Below, in pieces: positions 9,939-22,300 of a DNA stretch of 64,000 nt. The position numbers and the translations under genes were made by a program. The notes under the pieces are model-generated. The model ran no database searches. It was not told the DNA's origin and saw nothing but the letters and a program-made list of their open reading frames with translations. The stretch spans positions 294,446 to 358,445 of the forward strand of contig VWZX01010418.1 in NCBI GenBank assembly GCA_013399015.1, written 5' to 3'. Numbering within the stretch: position 1 is the first letter of the stretch; each line of letters starts with the position of its first letter. This DNA comes from Galbula dea (Eukaryota > Chordata > Aves > Piciformes > Galbulidae).

Positions 9939-10112
9939 CATAGAATCATAGAATCATAGAATCATAGAATGGCTGAGGTTGGAAGGGACCTTAAAGATCA
10001 TCTAGTTCCAACCCCCCTGCCATGGGCAAGGACGCCACATGCACTAGACCAGGTCATCCAGGGCTACATCCAGCCTGGCCTTAAACACTGCCAGGGATGG
10101 GGCCTCCACAAC
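9939..10112 (-). mobile_element. CR1 LINE 3' end fragment
   Basis: This is the reverse complement of a CR1 3' untranslated end. It starts at the left with three to four copies of the terminal octamer (as TAGAATCA). The conserved segment GGAAGGGACC...ATCATCTAG and the upstream part with GATGGGGCCTCCACAACC follow. It is 5'-truncated near 10112 and contains no coding sequence. Confidence 0.93.
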
Positions 10113-12780
10113 CTAATTTATTCCATTTCAGCTCATCAGATTATTAACTTGGAGCTTGAAATCTATACCAGTAGCTTAAATTAGGAGGAGGCTGAACATG
10201 TTAGCCCTAGAGGCTGAGAAGGGGCTAGGTTCTTTCTGACTCGCTGGGACAGTGTAACTCGCCACACCTATTAGGGGTCATGGCGTTATCTGTCTGGTCT
10301 GTCCTGTCTCCTCTGCTCTGCAAGACTGAATTTGTCTTCCTGTAGGAATAGCTGAACTGCCCACGAAGCTGTTATTGAACTGTGACACTTTAAAGACCAG
10401 TTTATTTAGGTAAGTGGTGGTGTTTTACTTCTATACCTCTGGGAGATAAACTGCAGCAGTTTTGTTATTGCTCCGTATCCCACTCATAGCAGAGGCAGCA
10501 ATCTTTATGAGAGCTTCATCCCAGTGAAGACATTGAAACTGATCTAAAAATGATGAAAGTGGATATATGGAGAATATTGGCACCCAAGATGAAGCTGTCA
10601 TTTACTGGAGTTATCCACCTGTCTCTAGAAGTGGAAAATTCACCATTTCACATAACAGCTTCTGCATCAGGCTTTGAAAACCATTGTCTGTAAATATGAA
10701 CAGAGTGTTGAAAGAAAGCATTATTTTTCAAGAAGCCACCTGTTTTTACATGTTTTTACATTGTTTTACACAATTTTACATTGTGCAAAAAGGAAACAAA
10801 AATTAACATAATGTAAACCTCTGTCATATGTGATTGATGATTGGTAATGGATAGTGCCTAAATGAGGAAAAGGCCAGGAACAGGCAGTGTCAGCATCTAT
10901 ACAGTTTAAAAAGGAACTCATCATTGCAAAGGAAATAACCTAGGAAGCTACTCTTTATAAAACAGGTTACTTTTATAGGAAATTTAGGGTTTAGGTAACA
11001 ACCATATTATGTAGATTGTATGCCAAGTACCTTGGTTTTTCTGTCAATGCTCATCCTGTTATTCCATAACAAGTTGGTTTGAAGAAAGTTATCTGGTTGT
11101 TTATTCTGGTCATGAATTGCATAGTCACAAAAAGGGCATTTATTTGATGTATTTAAGTGACAATACAGTAAATATGAAATGATAAGCTGGGGCTTGATCT
11201 GAAGGCTGAAGAATTCTGTCCTAGCAGACATAAAGGCATGAAGCCTAGAACAGGGCTGCAACCAGACACTCCATAGTGGAGAGGTGTGCAGCCTGTTGTG
11301 CACCTATGAATCTATTTCAAAATGCTGTCACTTCACTGTTAAAAATCACAGAATCACAGACTGTGAGCTTATTTGCTTTAATTTGGAGTTCCTTAATTTT
11401 GTTGTGCCTTCATTGTTAGAGTCATGCATCTTTTTCTTGAGGTGGAAGAGAGTCACCAAATTCAAGTCACCTTTTAGGTTTTTTTGATAAGCTAGTCAGA
11501 TTAATCATCTTAGATTTATCATTGTAAAATATTTTTTTCTACTATTTGATATTTTTACTTTCTGTACCCTTCCCCCATTTCTTTTTAAGAAAGGAAACAC
11601 AAGAACTGCAGACAGAATCAACCATAGTGACACTGGACACAGAGATTAAAATTCTCCTGAATTTTGCACTTGCCAATCTTCAGCTTCCCACGTCTGAAAA
11701 TCACATTATTGCTGCAGCTTTCTATAAGAGTTGATGTTTGCTGTCAGTTTCCTATGACCAGTAAAGGCTTTACAATGCTTAACATTTCACAGCCCTCTGT
11801 TCTGCAGGTGGAGCTGCAGTGCCTGATTGCTACATGTGTGACTTTGCATTTGACCATAACAACCCAAAATTGTTTTGACTAGGTTCACTGTGTTGAACAG
11901 TATAATTTTTTGTCCATGACTTTATTATCATTGTTTCTACTTTGCTGATTTGTATTTCCCTGAATTTATCAGTGAGTCACCCATATTATTTCCAAATCAC
12001 TAATAAAACCATGGGATATTTATCATTTGTCCTAATACCCCTGAAAACCACACTGAAAGACATTCAGATTTCAGGATGGTTGCCATTTGCAGTTATGTTT
12101 TGGCATCTGTTACTGAAGCATTTGTTAATTCATATACTTATGGTATTTCTTTAGGGTTTTGAAACATAAAACATGTCATGACTCAGTTTGAATCACTCTG
12201 GTTTTGCTCCTGCATCTTGTTCCTTTGCTCCTCTGGCCTGCATGCATGATGGACAGCTTCCAGGATGCTTTTTTTCCTCAGACAAAGCCCAAAAACTGTT
12301 TAGTGTCTAGACTAGCCCAGCTTATTCTCATATATAGTATGGCTGGTTCCTCGAGGTCATCCTGGCTCTCCAGTACTACTCCAGCTGGCCATGGTGTCTC
12401 ATGTTACTTCACACTGTGGCCTTCTGCATGCAGTATACATCCTCAGCATCATCAACAAAAGCACAAACATGGAAGGCTGCAAATCATCCATCTCTCTGGT
12501 GTCAAGGCCTGTGAAACATTCAGCATCTGGAGTTTACTTGTAGTGTCTCTAGGCACTTTAAAATGAGTAGGAGTATGGTCACAATCAGCTCTAGGCCAGT
12601 TCATCAGAAGAATGCCAATCACTGAAAAAAATCATAAAGGAAACTCCAACTCCCTGCTAATCTGGCAAATCCTTAATATAATTGTTTAAATAAATTCATT
12701 AAGTTCTACATTGAAAATTGCATTTTGCTAACACCACCCTTTGAAAGATAGTCTAGAACTTCCCTCCTCTTCCTAATCTT
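10113..12780. other. Intergenic, no gene recognised
   Basis: This is mostly AT-rich unique sequence. A small cluster of CpGs at about 10218-10370 stands out from the CpG-poor surroundings, but I can tie it to no element. A 120-codon frame at 12204-12566 (+) has no recognisable domain and is probably chance. Confidence 0.45.
10741..10780. repeat. 10-bp tandem repeat (TGTTTTTACA), four copies
   Basis: Four consecutive 10-bp units, the first two identical and the others with one to three changes. Confidence 0.8.
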
Positions 12781-12789
12781 CTTCTAATA

Positions 12790-13025
12790 TTCGTTCTACA
12801 CTTATTCAGGACTTGTTTATACTTATGCCAACATTATCTTTCATGTTAAATAGCATTTCTGTTCCTAGGGAATTTACTCACTTATTATTTATTTCTAGGC
12901 AGTTATCATGTCCTTTCTCCATCTTTTGTTTTCCTAAGCTAAACAAATCACTTTAGTCTTTTCTCATGAAGCAGGCTTTCTGCTCCTCTCATCATCCTAA
13001 TAGCCCTTTTGTGTAACTTTTGAAT
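12790..13025 (-). mobile_element. Ancient CR1/L3-like LINE relic
   Basis: The order of words (GGCAGTTATCATGTCC, CTAAGCTAAACAAATCA, CTCATCATCCTAATAGCCC) follows the antisense of the C-terminal coding part of old amniote CR1/L3-type LINEs. That part encodes motifs like LFSLEKRRLRGD in younger copies. It is heavily diverged, with no open frame left. The assignment rests on recall of the family pattern, not on an alignment. Confidence 0.5.
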
Positions 13026-13150
13026 TTGTGAGATAAGGTTTGCAAGGAGAGGTAATATATATTTTATTGGATCACTGATAGAGGCAGAAAAAAATAGGAA
13101 AGCTTTTGGGTATACAAGTCATTCTCACATATGCCCAAAGCTTACCAGCT
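13026..13150. repeat. Possible old dispersed amniote repeat
   Basis: Words such as AAGGTTTGCAAGGAGAGGTAA, TTTTATTGGATCACTGATAG and AAAGCTTTTGGGTATACAAG recall a medium-copy repeat that I have met in turtle and crocodile sequences. I cannot name the family, so this is a pointer rather than an identification. Confidence 0.25.
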
Positions 13151-14518
13151 TTTTTTTCCAGCTGTCTCAATTGTCTAATAAAAGATATTGCCTCTGCCTA
13201 CAAACATTTCCTCTTATACATTCTTAGACATTATTTGCTACACCATACACATTTTGAGTTAATCTTTTCTGAAATGTTTTATATAATTCTGTCCTCCCAA
13301 ATATTTCTGATTTTGACAATATGACAAATGACTACATCTACCTCTGTGTTTCTTGGAAGCACACCTCACCCTAGATGTTTTAGGACTGCCTTTGAACATT
13401 CATTAAGTAATCCTCCTTGTCTCTGTTTTAATTAACTACCTAAATGAACTGTCCCATGTTTTCCTGAAGTCCTAATACATTAAATCTTCTGTATTTTTAA
13501 GAAAAAGTCAAAGAACAATAATTTTGTTTGACATGAGGTGCACATCCTCCATTGTCTTTCACTTCATTCTCTTTTCTGTTTATTTTCATGTCATTACTTT
13601 TGTTCCATATAAAAACACTTTTGCATTGTGGAATTTAGCTTACAAGCTTGTGGTACTTACTTCCAAGTTCTGGTATTTCAGTATTTTAAAAACTATACTA
13701 AAATCAGTGGGCCAAAAGTATCCTGAGCCAGTTCTTCAAAGTCTCCTGGTCATAAGTTATCTGGACTATCTGATGTAATGTATTTATGCCAGATACACAC
13801 TAATAGTTGTCTGTAATTGAGGAGTTTGATTGTGTAAGGCCACCAAAAGACTGAACAACAGCTTATATTTTGGGTTTTGTTTGTTTGAAACAGCAAATAA
13901 GAACAAAGGCTATTTTGCTGCCTTCTCCCCTTTGCCCCCCTCCAGTTTAGACACATGTAAGGGGTTATATTTTCACAGGGGAAAACAACATGCCTTTAAA
14001 ATGCTAGCCAATGTGTTGTGAGTTCCTCATGAAGACAAGAAAAGTTTAGTTTCCACACATGCTATTAGGGATTTCAAAAACTGCAGGTGTTCCTTAGCCA
14101 CCCAATGCACACACCAGAAAAGTCTCTGTGCTTACACAAGGGTTTTTATATACTTCAAGTAGTATGTATGATACAGTAAAAATAACCTTTCATTACCTTT
14201 CCAAAGGTCCATCTACATGAATTTGGATACTGAAATACAGTAATATTTGAAAATAAATATTACAGGACTTTTTTTTTTAAAGATTTTAGTATTTCAGTTA
14301 AGATTTTAGAATTTTAGCACAGGCCTAGTCTAAACCCTGCTGAAGTAAGTGGGAGGAAGCTGGGTAACTTGGAGGAGTAAGCTACTACATACATGTTCTG
14401 CTTAGAACACACCCCATCAGAGGTGTCTCCCCAGATGAGGGGATAAGGCAGGAGCTGGGATATGTGTGAAGCCTGTCAGGGATTCATGCTGGTGCAAAAC
14501 AGTTGATTTAAAGCCTTG
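13151..14518. other. Intergenic, nothing recognised
   Basis: AT-rich sequence with only short chance frames and no repeat that I can identify. Confidence 0.5.
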
Positions 14519-14670
14519 GAGTGTCCTTTGTGGCCCTGGGCGACCTGGTCTAGTGATTGGCATTCCTGCCCATGGCAGGGGGGTTGAAACTAGATGATCT
14601 TTAAGGTCACAGAATCACAGAGTCACAGAATCATAGGTCCCTTCCAACCTGAGCCATTCTATGATTCAAG
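14519..14670 (+). mobile_element. CR1 LINE 3' end fragment, interrupted
   Basis: This is a CR1 3' end with GACCTGGTCTAGTGATTGGC, the GGGGGGTTG...TAGATGATCTTTAAGG core and the CCTTCCAACCTGAGCCATTCTATGATTC end. The core is split at AGGTC by a 26-bp insert (14609-14634) made of the reverse complement of a CR1 octamer tail. The AGGTC is present on both sides of the insert. Confidence 0.92.
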
Positions 14671-17600
14671 GACCCACAAGCTGCATTTCTAATACAATTT
14701 CCAGTGAAGAGAGTTTCCTTTCAAAAAGTCTTCTTATTCTCAGCTCCAAACAGCAGCTGATCCTGCCAAAATGACACAACAATTAGATGACTTCTAAAGA
14801 TGAATGGTATGTTTTGTGGGTTATAGAATGTACTCCTCTTAAACCAGCCTATTTTTAGAGATTTCTTAAGAAATTCTGAGCATGTTTGTATATGTGAAGG
14901 TTTGACTAGACTCACCAATCTTCCCTTTTTTTTTTAATAAAGCAGCATAAAGTAGAATTTATTTACATAATGCAATGATCCATGAAGGTTACCATAACAT
15001 CAAGGGACCATATTAACCGCTTGAATGGAATTCATTAGAAATTAACTACCACTTAAATTAATTTTCCCCCATTCACAAGGCTGTAATGGTGGAAAAAGGA
15101 ACCGTCCATCAGCATGTACTGACAGGAGAGCTGTCACTGCTTTTATTTATAGGTGAATACATTAACCCATGAAACAGCCTTTTCAGACCAAATCTGGAGC
15201 TTCTGTACAAATAAGCTCCTTCAGAAGACTTTTCATAAGTAATCCAGCCTCAATCAAACAGGAACACATACTGCCTGATGCTTTTGCCACTGCCTATATA
15301 TATTGTAGCCATTTCATAAGAACAGTGGAAAAATTTGCTCCCAAAAATCCAGACTTCACACTGTACACATTTTATTTTCAGTGGATATTAATGATTCAGC
15401 TTAGTTACAATGCTATTGTGTTATCAGTATTGGTGAAACTATACAAATGAAAGATTGTCTGTTGATTCTTCTTTTGGAGTTTGTTCATCATTTGAATTTT
15501 TAACTCTTTTCCAAATTAATATATGTGAAAGTCTCTAAACCATAGGATGAACCACACTTGTACCTCTCTGGGATCTAGGTATACTATGGGTAAATTTACT
15601 GTAGTACATTGTGGTAAGCAATCTGAATAAACTACAGTGGGAAGGAGCTTTGTGGCACTTGTTAGATGGCTGTAGTTGTCACAACCCAACACAGTGTTAG
15701 AAGGAGGTGTCTTTCATCTATGTAAACCTCACAGGTGAAATGATCTTGGGAAAATTTCCTGTACAGTTTAAATCTACACACTGAAGTGTTTCACTCTCCT
15801 TGAAGCATAGGAAGAGAAAATATGGAAATTACAGTGAATCTCATAGTGTTGTGAGCACTTTCTGTTACTCTCCTCCATGGTTTCCATACCAGTGTCAAAG
15901 AAAGCTTCACCACCACAGCTTCATCTCTCAGATGAGGAATTTGGAGTAAGTAGCCTTCTGAGGTATTTCTGTGAGTTTGTTGCTGTGTTCAGACACTTGG
16001 CAGGCATAGCAAGTACATAAGCTTTTCCTGGGTTACCCACAAGTCCCTATAATTGAAGGGAACTAAAGGCTGTCCAGTGATAAAATTGCATGTTGTTATC
16101 TTTTACATTGTCCTCTCTGAACAGATTCTTTTCAACAGCTTCTCAGAGGTGCAAAGATGTCACATGCTCAGGGATAAAAATATTAACCCACAAAATGAAG
16201 AGAAAATGTTTTAGAAGCTTTGCCCCAAAATAATATATGTAGTTTTCCATTTCAATTACTTAAATACATCTACACTATGCTATTCAAGCCTCCTGAATTA
16301 AAAACCCAGTATCAGTGTTACCTAAAAAACTGTCATAGCAGTTAAGTCAGTCTCAGCCTGATGTCACACATCTTGAAAAAGAATTTGTTGTGTTCACTTG
16401 TCTTATTTTTTATGGTTATATTTCAGCTAGCTGACTGAAAATCTGAGTGGTTCTACCAATGGCATGGGATGCTATTTGTTTAGAATATAGGGAAATGATT
16501 CTCTGATGTTCTCATGGCAGCCTAAGGAAAGCTTGTAGCTGGGAGCAGACTTAGCCACTCTCCTTCAAAAGTAGCAACTGTCCCTGGTACAACATATGAT
16601 TTATTTATTATTTAATGGATTTAGAGCATTTAAAATCCTTGCAAACACTGTTTTGTCGAATTCTTCCACATTTTATATGGCACTGCTTTTTAGTTTGTCT
16701 GATTTGTGTATACTAATGTACACACATAATGTAGAATGTGAAGGAGTCAGACAAACTAGAAAATTGTGCTGTTCTACTTAGTTCTCACCAGGGACTATGG
16801 TTAATATGGTTAATTGATACAATATTGACTAAGCAATGACTCGCACTTCTGTCAACATTTTAACATTTGTTAAATTCCCTTGCCTGATTCTGCTTTTCTG
16901 CTTTATTTCCTTTTAAAATTTAAACACCTCAGAAAAACAACAAAAAAAGCTCTTCTCAATTAATGCATTTCCTGATTGAGGAACACTGAAATTAACTTTT
17001 AGCCAATTAAATTTTTACGAGTATTTGCTATTGTCGACAGTAGTAAAAACTTCTGTTTCTGCCCCATCAATAATTCATTTCAGAAGCACAGGCAAAGGAG
17101 TTGTTCTTCTCCCACAGCTTCTCTCACAGTCATCCTGCTGACTCCCTTGGCACTAGTAGGCCGTTATTTTGTTGGCAGCATTTTGATTTCTGCATGGTTA
17201 TGATTAACCTGTACAATGTGTTCCTCTTAATGCAAAGCTGTTTTCTTATCCCTTCAATTCTACAAACTGGAAAAAGCACATAGCCGGAGGCCACACAGAA
17301 TAATACCAGTGTCAAGCTTTAAAAAACATATTTGTTTTGTGTCCTCTAAGGACAAATGATAGACATGTAAAAATGTTTTCTCTGTTTCTCTTTCAGGGAA
17401 TACTTTAAAATTAACTTCTGTCACAGAAAACATAATTTGAAGCACCTACTATATATTATTTCTGAGCGTTGCTGCTATAAAGAGGGAAAATAGTACACTG
17501 TGTATGACATGTGTGATTACAAGGTTATGGAAACTCTTTATGTTTCTCTTACTGTTATGGTTTCTCCTTAAGAAAGCTTGTCACTGGAAACAGAAGAACG

Positions 17601-18429
17601 TCCTTCCTTCAAAAGAGGCAAGTGTATAACACCATCAAACAGCACAGTGTCATTAATGCAATTTTTAATTGCTTTATAATATGAATTTCTACACCTCTGA
17701 AGCACTCAGTGTTCCTCATGCAATCCAGTCATGTATTACCTTTGAAATATTTCAGAGGAGAAAACAGATTCTTAGGATACATCCTTAAGAGTTCTGATGA
17801 TTGCACATGCTGTAACATATTTCCTCATAAACACATTCCATCTTTAATTTTGTCCTCTTCTGGATACAATCATCCTAGTGTCCTTTTATTCATAAAGATT
17901 GTTCTTTTACAGACTTTCTCTGTCTTACCTATTTGTTAATTCTCTTTCTCTGTGATATCAAGCATACTTCATTTCATGCTTCATTGTCCAGGTTTTAGTT
18001 TCAGCTCCAGTATATTAAATATCCCCACCCTTTTGCACCATATTTTATAGTTGACAGTACAGAAGCGTTAAAAGCCTTTCTCGAGCAGAGAGAAAGATGA
18101 GTGTTCTTAATGTGGAATACTCTTCCTTCAGAAACTTGATTGATCCCAAATCTTACATCTCCACAGTCAAGAAATATAAAACTCATTCAAGGCAAAAAGT
18201 AGCTCAGCAACACTTCTCTGAAGTGAAGATGTTAGAAATTCTCTCTTTTCTCCCAATTTCCTACTTCCCCCCCAAAAAAAATAAAGACAAAACATAAAGT
18301 GAAAAAAAATTAAAGGTTTAACTGTATAATTTTTGCTTAAGTCTACATATTATGAGGAATCTAATGTACTCTTGTTTCTGATACCAAAATGTTCCATTTC
18401 ATTGCACTGAAGACTTGACTTTTTGTTTG
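14671..18429. other. Intergenic, no gene recognised
   Basis: This is AT-rich sequence of normal complexity and without identifiable repeats. The stretches at about 14990-15130 and 16940-17070 are of higher complexity and could be conserved non-coding DNA, but that cannot be judged from one genome. Confidence 0.4.
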
Positions 18430-19350
18430 AAATCCTTCATTTCAGTCGTTGTAGTGGACCTGGTCACAGAAAAGGATATCCATCATCTGAGGAAGTCCTG
18501 ATTAAAGGGGGGGGGCAGCATGGAAAAGTCTCTCAAAACACCCTGTGGCAGATGTAAGAGATCTAGCAGAGCCCCTGGAGACTGAGATGTTTATAAAATA
18601 GTCATGGCTCATCCTGTCCATCACTTTCTTTTGGTCAAAGTCTAGATGGTCAATTAGAGAAGATCTGGGAAGCAACACAGATCATCAAAACAACTGTGCT
18701 CTGAGAAAGTACAAGTTTGTCCTGATTGCATCACATTCCCCAAAGTGGATCCATCCTGTAGTGAAATGACTTCTCTGTGCTCTTAAAAATCATTCTGAGT
18801 GGCAGCTGGTCAGATCATGAAGGCTGGCTTTCAATTGCAGAGTGAGCACAGCTCACCTCCCTGGGGGGAAGGAGCATGCAGTTTCCTGAGGACTTGGTCA
18901 GAAACATGAAGCACCCTGTCCTGAAGATCCACAGTCAGTATCCACAGATTTACTCATGACCACCTAATAGAGCACCTCCAAGGGTTTGACCTGAGAGGAA
19001 TGTAGTCCTGGTCACATTAAGTCACTGTGGAATGAAGATCCAGCAGTGAGAGTCTTTCTTCAAAGTCTCCTTTTCTCATAACTCCAGTGGCAGAACTATA
19101 GCAATGGCTTGGCCAGCTTGGATCTCATCAAGGTGTGTGACAGAGGGCACTGTAGGAGCCTCAGCTCTTGTCCAGGATGTTTTTCTCTCCAGAATGGAGG
19201 GAAACTGAGCTTTGTTTTGTGCTTTCCTTCCTTTGCCTGACAGATGAAGCCTCTGCATTTGTTATCAGAGGGTCTGGAAGCAGTCAGCCAGCAACTGCAG
19301 GGCAAAATGGTCTTCTCCCTTCAGGCAGCTTGCTCTCATAATTTCTCACA
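18430..19350 (-). pseudogene. Decayed reverse transcriptase of an L1/Tx1-like LINE
   Basis: This GC-richer block stands out from its AT-rich flanks. On the minus strand, in changing frames, it shows pieces in the order of a non-LTR reverse transcriptase. They are FPSILERKTS (19204-19175, like the F-F-x-L-E-x-K region before the RT), then EVLYxVVMSKS with one stop (about 18978-18946, like the M-x-x-x-K-S-P-G region). GSTLGNV...TCTFSEHSCFDDL (18752-18657) corresponds to D-Q-T-x-x-x-P-G-R-x-x-x-D-N. LDFDQKKVMDRMSHDYF (18645-18595) corresponds to LDxEKAFDRVxHxYL. The last two lie in different frames with stops between them. The pattern fits the L1/Tx1 lineage better than CR1, whose palm motif is YLDLxKAFDTVPH. 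No QGCPLSP or ADD motif is seen, so the 3' part is lost. Nothing here can be functional. The family assignment is from memory of motif order. Confidence 0.55.
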
Positions 19351-22300
19351 GCCTTTTCTATCCATTGCTGGCACCCTCATGTGAGTGGGACAGGCATCTA
19401 TGGGCCAATGCCCTTCTGAGTGATTTGGGAGCCAACCACTCCTCTGTGCAGGCCTTAGCTGAGAAGCCACTGAGAGAAGCAGCACAGCATCCCTCTGCAC
19501 TGGATCTGCATGGAGCTACCTGCAAGGGGAAACCCCTGCAGCTGAGCTGAAGACAGCTGAAAGGGGAGCTTGTGAGGGCAGTACTGAGAAAGAGTGGGGC
19601 AGAGTTGAGATTTCTTTTGTTGTTTGCACAACAGAAAGATTTCTGCAGCTGTAGATCCCTATTCCCATTCTGATATCTGTTGTATGAGGCCCTGGCATTA
19701 CTCCAGAGCACAGAATAAGATGCACACAGGATACTTTTGTCTGTTTTGTCCCCTTTGCCTGTTCCATAACATTTTTTCCCTACAGTTGAATTATTTTCAG
19801 CTTTCCCTTTTTAGTTGCAAAGCATCTTGCAGATTTTCTACCTAGAGTAGAATTGCAATAATTTTCTGAATGTATCTGACACAATCTTTTTTATTGCATG
19901 CAAAATCCCAGCAGTTATTATTGAAATTTTGTCTAAGTCTTGTGTTCAACTGAGTTTTGGAGAGTGCATTGGACATCAATGACAAAGAGCAGTTAAACAA
20001 AGAAAGAAACACAAGAATCTCAATAAGTAACAACTTAAAAATAGAGGAAAGGTGACAGTAACAGAAGTGAAGCTAAAAACATCATCAGCATTAAAATCTT
20101 AAAATAATTTTAATACATTGCAATAAAAATAACAAACCAGGCAGCTAAAAGGATCTCAGCTGTCAATTGAAATGCTTCCAACACAACTGCAGAAAATGTA
20201 ATTTTTACCTTTATTTTGCCTTGTGAACTAATTGCTTCAGAATTAAAGAAGATTTTATCATACTGATGGTACCAGGATAGAACAGAAAGCAGCACATGTT
20301 CTCCCTGATCACAATCCCACAGTAGTAATTAAAAACACAGAGGAATGGAAAGATTTTTCTGTCTATAATAGGTGGCCTCATTAACATATCAGCTACTCCT
20401 TCTTTGATTTAATGGAATATCAAAAAGGTTGTGCTCCCACTTACAGTCATTAGGCTTGAAGTGCTGATTGCTGCTTATTTGAGACCTCTGGCTTCTCTGT
20501 GGCACCATCACAAGGAATACCCACAGGTGTCTTCCTCACTGTTCAACAGCTGTGTTTGAGTGTGCATTAGAAATCTGATTAATTTGTCAATGAACAGAGC
20601 TGATTTATAGGCAGGCTCAAAAAATTTTATTTATGGAGATACATGTATTTACACACAGACACATGTATATGTATACACTTAAAAATCCCTAGATCAGAAC
20701 TTCTCCATATAATATGTTAAGAATTTAGAGCCACACTTGCACTTTTTAGCACATTTCTTTCCTGCACACATGCTTGAAAATTCTTACAAATAAAAAAAAG
20801 ATGGTAATTTATATAGCTTGACAATGGCTTTCCATTATTTTGGGACAGCAACTAAGAAGTAAATTGTAAATTACAATATAGCTGCTCTTAGAAAAATAGA
20901 ATTTATCAATGGAATTTCTTCATGGATCAACTGTTCCACATGGGCTGCATCACTGTCTGCTGTCCAGAACTTTTATTTCACTTTGGCTGAAAACAGATAA
21001 CCCATTTTGGTGACAAGAATTACATCCTAACTCTATTAAGTTACATATCTTTAATAGAAGGGCTGTGAGCCTTTATATGAGGTTTCTGTTGTTTGTAAAA
21101 TGAACTAGGTGGTATGCTTTACTGTTTCTGCTTGGACTACCACACTAAGGTTTTGCACAGTTTACAGCAGTGACCATCACAGATAAATGCCTACTGATGA
21201 GCATCATATGTTGGTGGCTCTAAAAATACCCCTTTCTTTGGAGGCACAGTAGTCTTTGTTGAAGAGCCATGGAGTTCATAATCCTAAAACACTTTGAGCC
21301 CTACCTCACATATCTGTTGAAGGCACCAGCAAAATAAACTTGTGGAAGTGCTTGGGTGGTGTTTTCATTTAGCTTTTATGTGATTTCAGTGTGTCAGTTA
21401 GTAATTTTAGAGAAAAAACAAGATGACAACTGCTTAGCAGCAGAAGGCAGAAAGAAAGAACTCATCAGTACTGCTGTACTCCCACTCCTGTTGTCGCACT
21501 CGCATTACCTCAGTCACACACCATTATTGGAAGTTAAGGCTGCAGGGGTTTTTACACAGCATAAAGATATACAAATAACAAGCATTAAATAAGAAGCATC
21601 ACACCACATTGAGATTAACAAAAGTAATAATGCTGACCTTGCTAGCACTCAAGTCTTTTCAACCGCGAATAATCTTCCTTCCTGACAGGGAAGAGCAAGA
21701 CATCTAATCCTCTAGCATGTTCATGAGAGAAGAATTGCTACTCCTTCCCAATTAATCATTATCTGAGACAATTCCCTTAGACTTAAAAACATTATTCCTC
21801 AGCTTTTTGCCAGCTAAGGTTCCCCTTGTACAAAGAAGGGCCAGCTACTGGTCTTTTAACTTTGCTCCAGTGATAACTCGTGCATTCCAGACCTAGCATG
21901 TTGTATTTGTGCAGGCCCAAACACCCCTTAAATGGCTGTCAGGTGCCCTTGCTCATGCATCTTACAGAAAAGCACATCTAAATATTTTTGAGGTTTTCTG
22001 CATATCAAAACCAATGTTTATTTGCAGTTTTTGTAAAGACATTTTGGTAGAGTTGTTAGCATGATGTGAAAATGAATGACCCTTAAAAAGAGTCCTGCAG
22101 GTTTCATTTGTATTCTCTGCACTGTATTTTCACACTTTCAGAGAGCAGTGCTGAACTTCTGAACCACTTTGTCAACCTCATTAATTTGACAGTGATTTAC
22201 ATCTCTTTTCATTCATACTGGAATATCTTCAGCTGTCACTGTTTGTTGGTCATTCCACCAGGAGGGGAAACCCTGGACTCATTGTCACGGCAGTGGGTCT

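Noticed and set aside
12204..12566. 120-codon plus-strand frame as a gene
   Set aside because: It has no recognisable domain, a composition like the surroundings, and no promoter, splice or polyadenylation context.
14990..15130. Conserved non-coding enhancer
   Set aside because: The sequence is of high complexity and could be conserved, but nothing in a single sequence proves it, so no feature is claimed.
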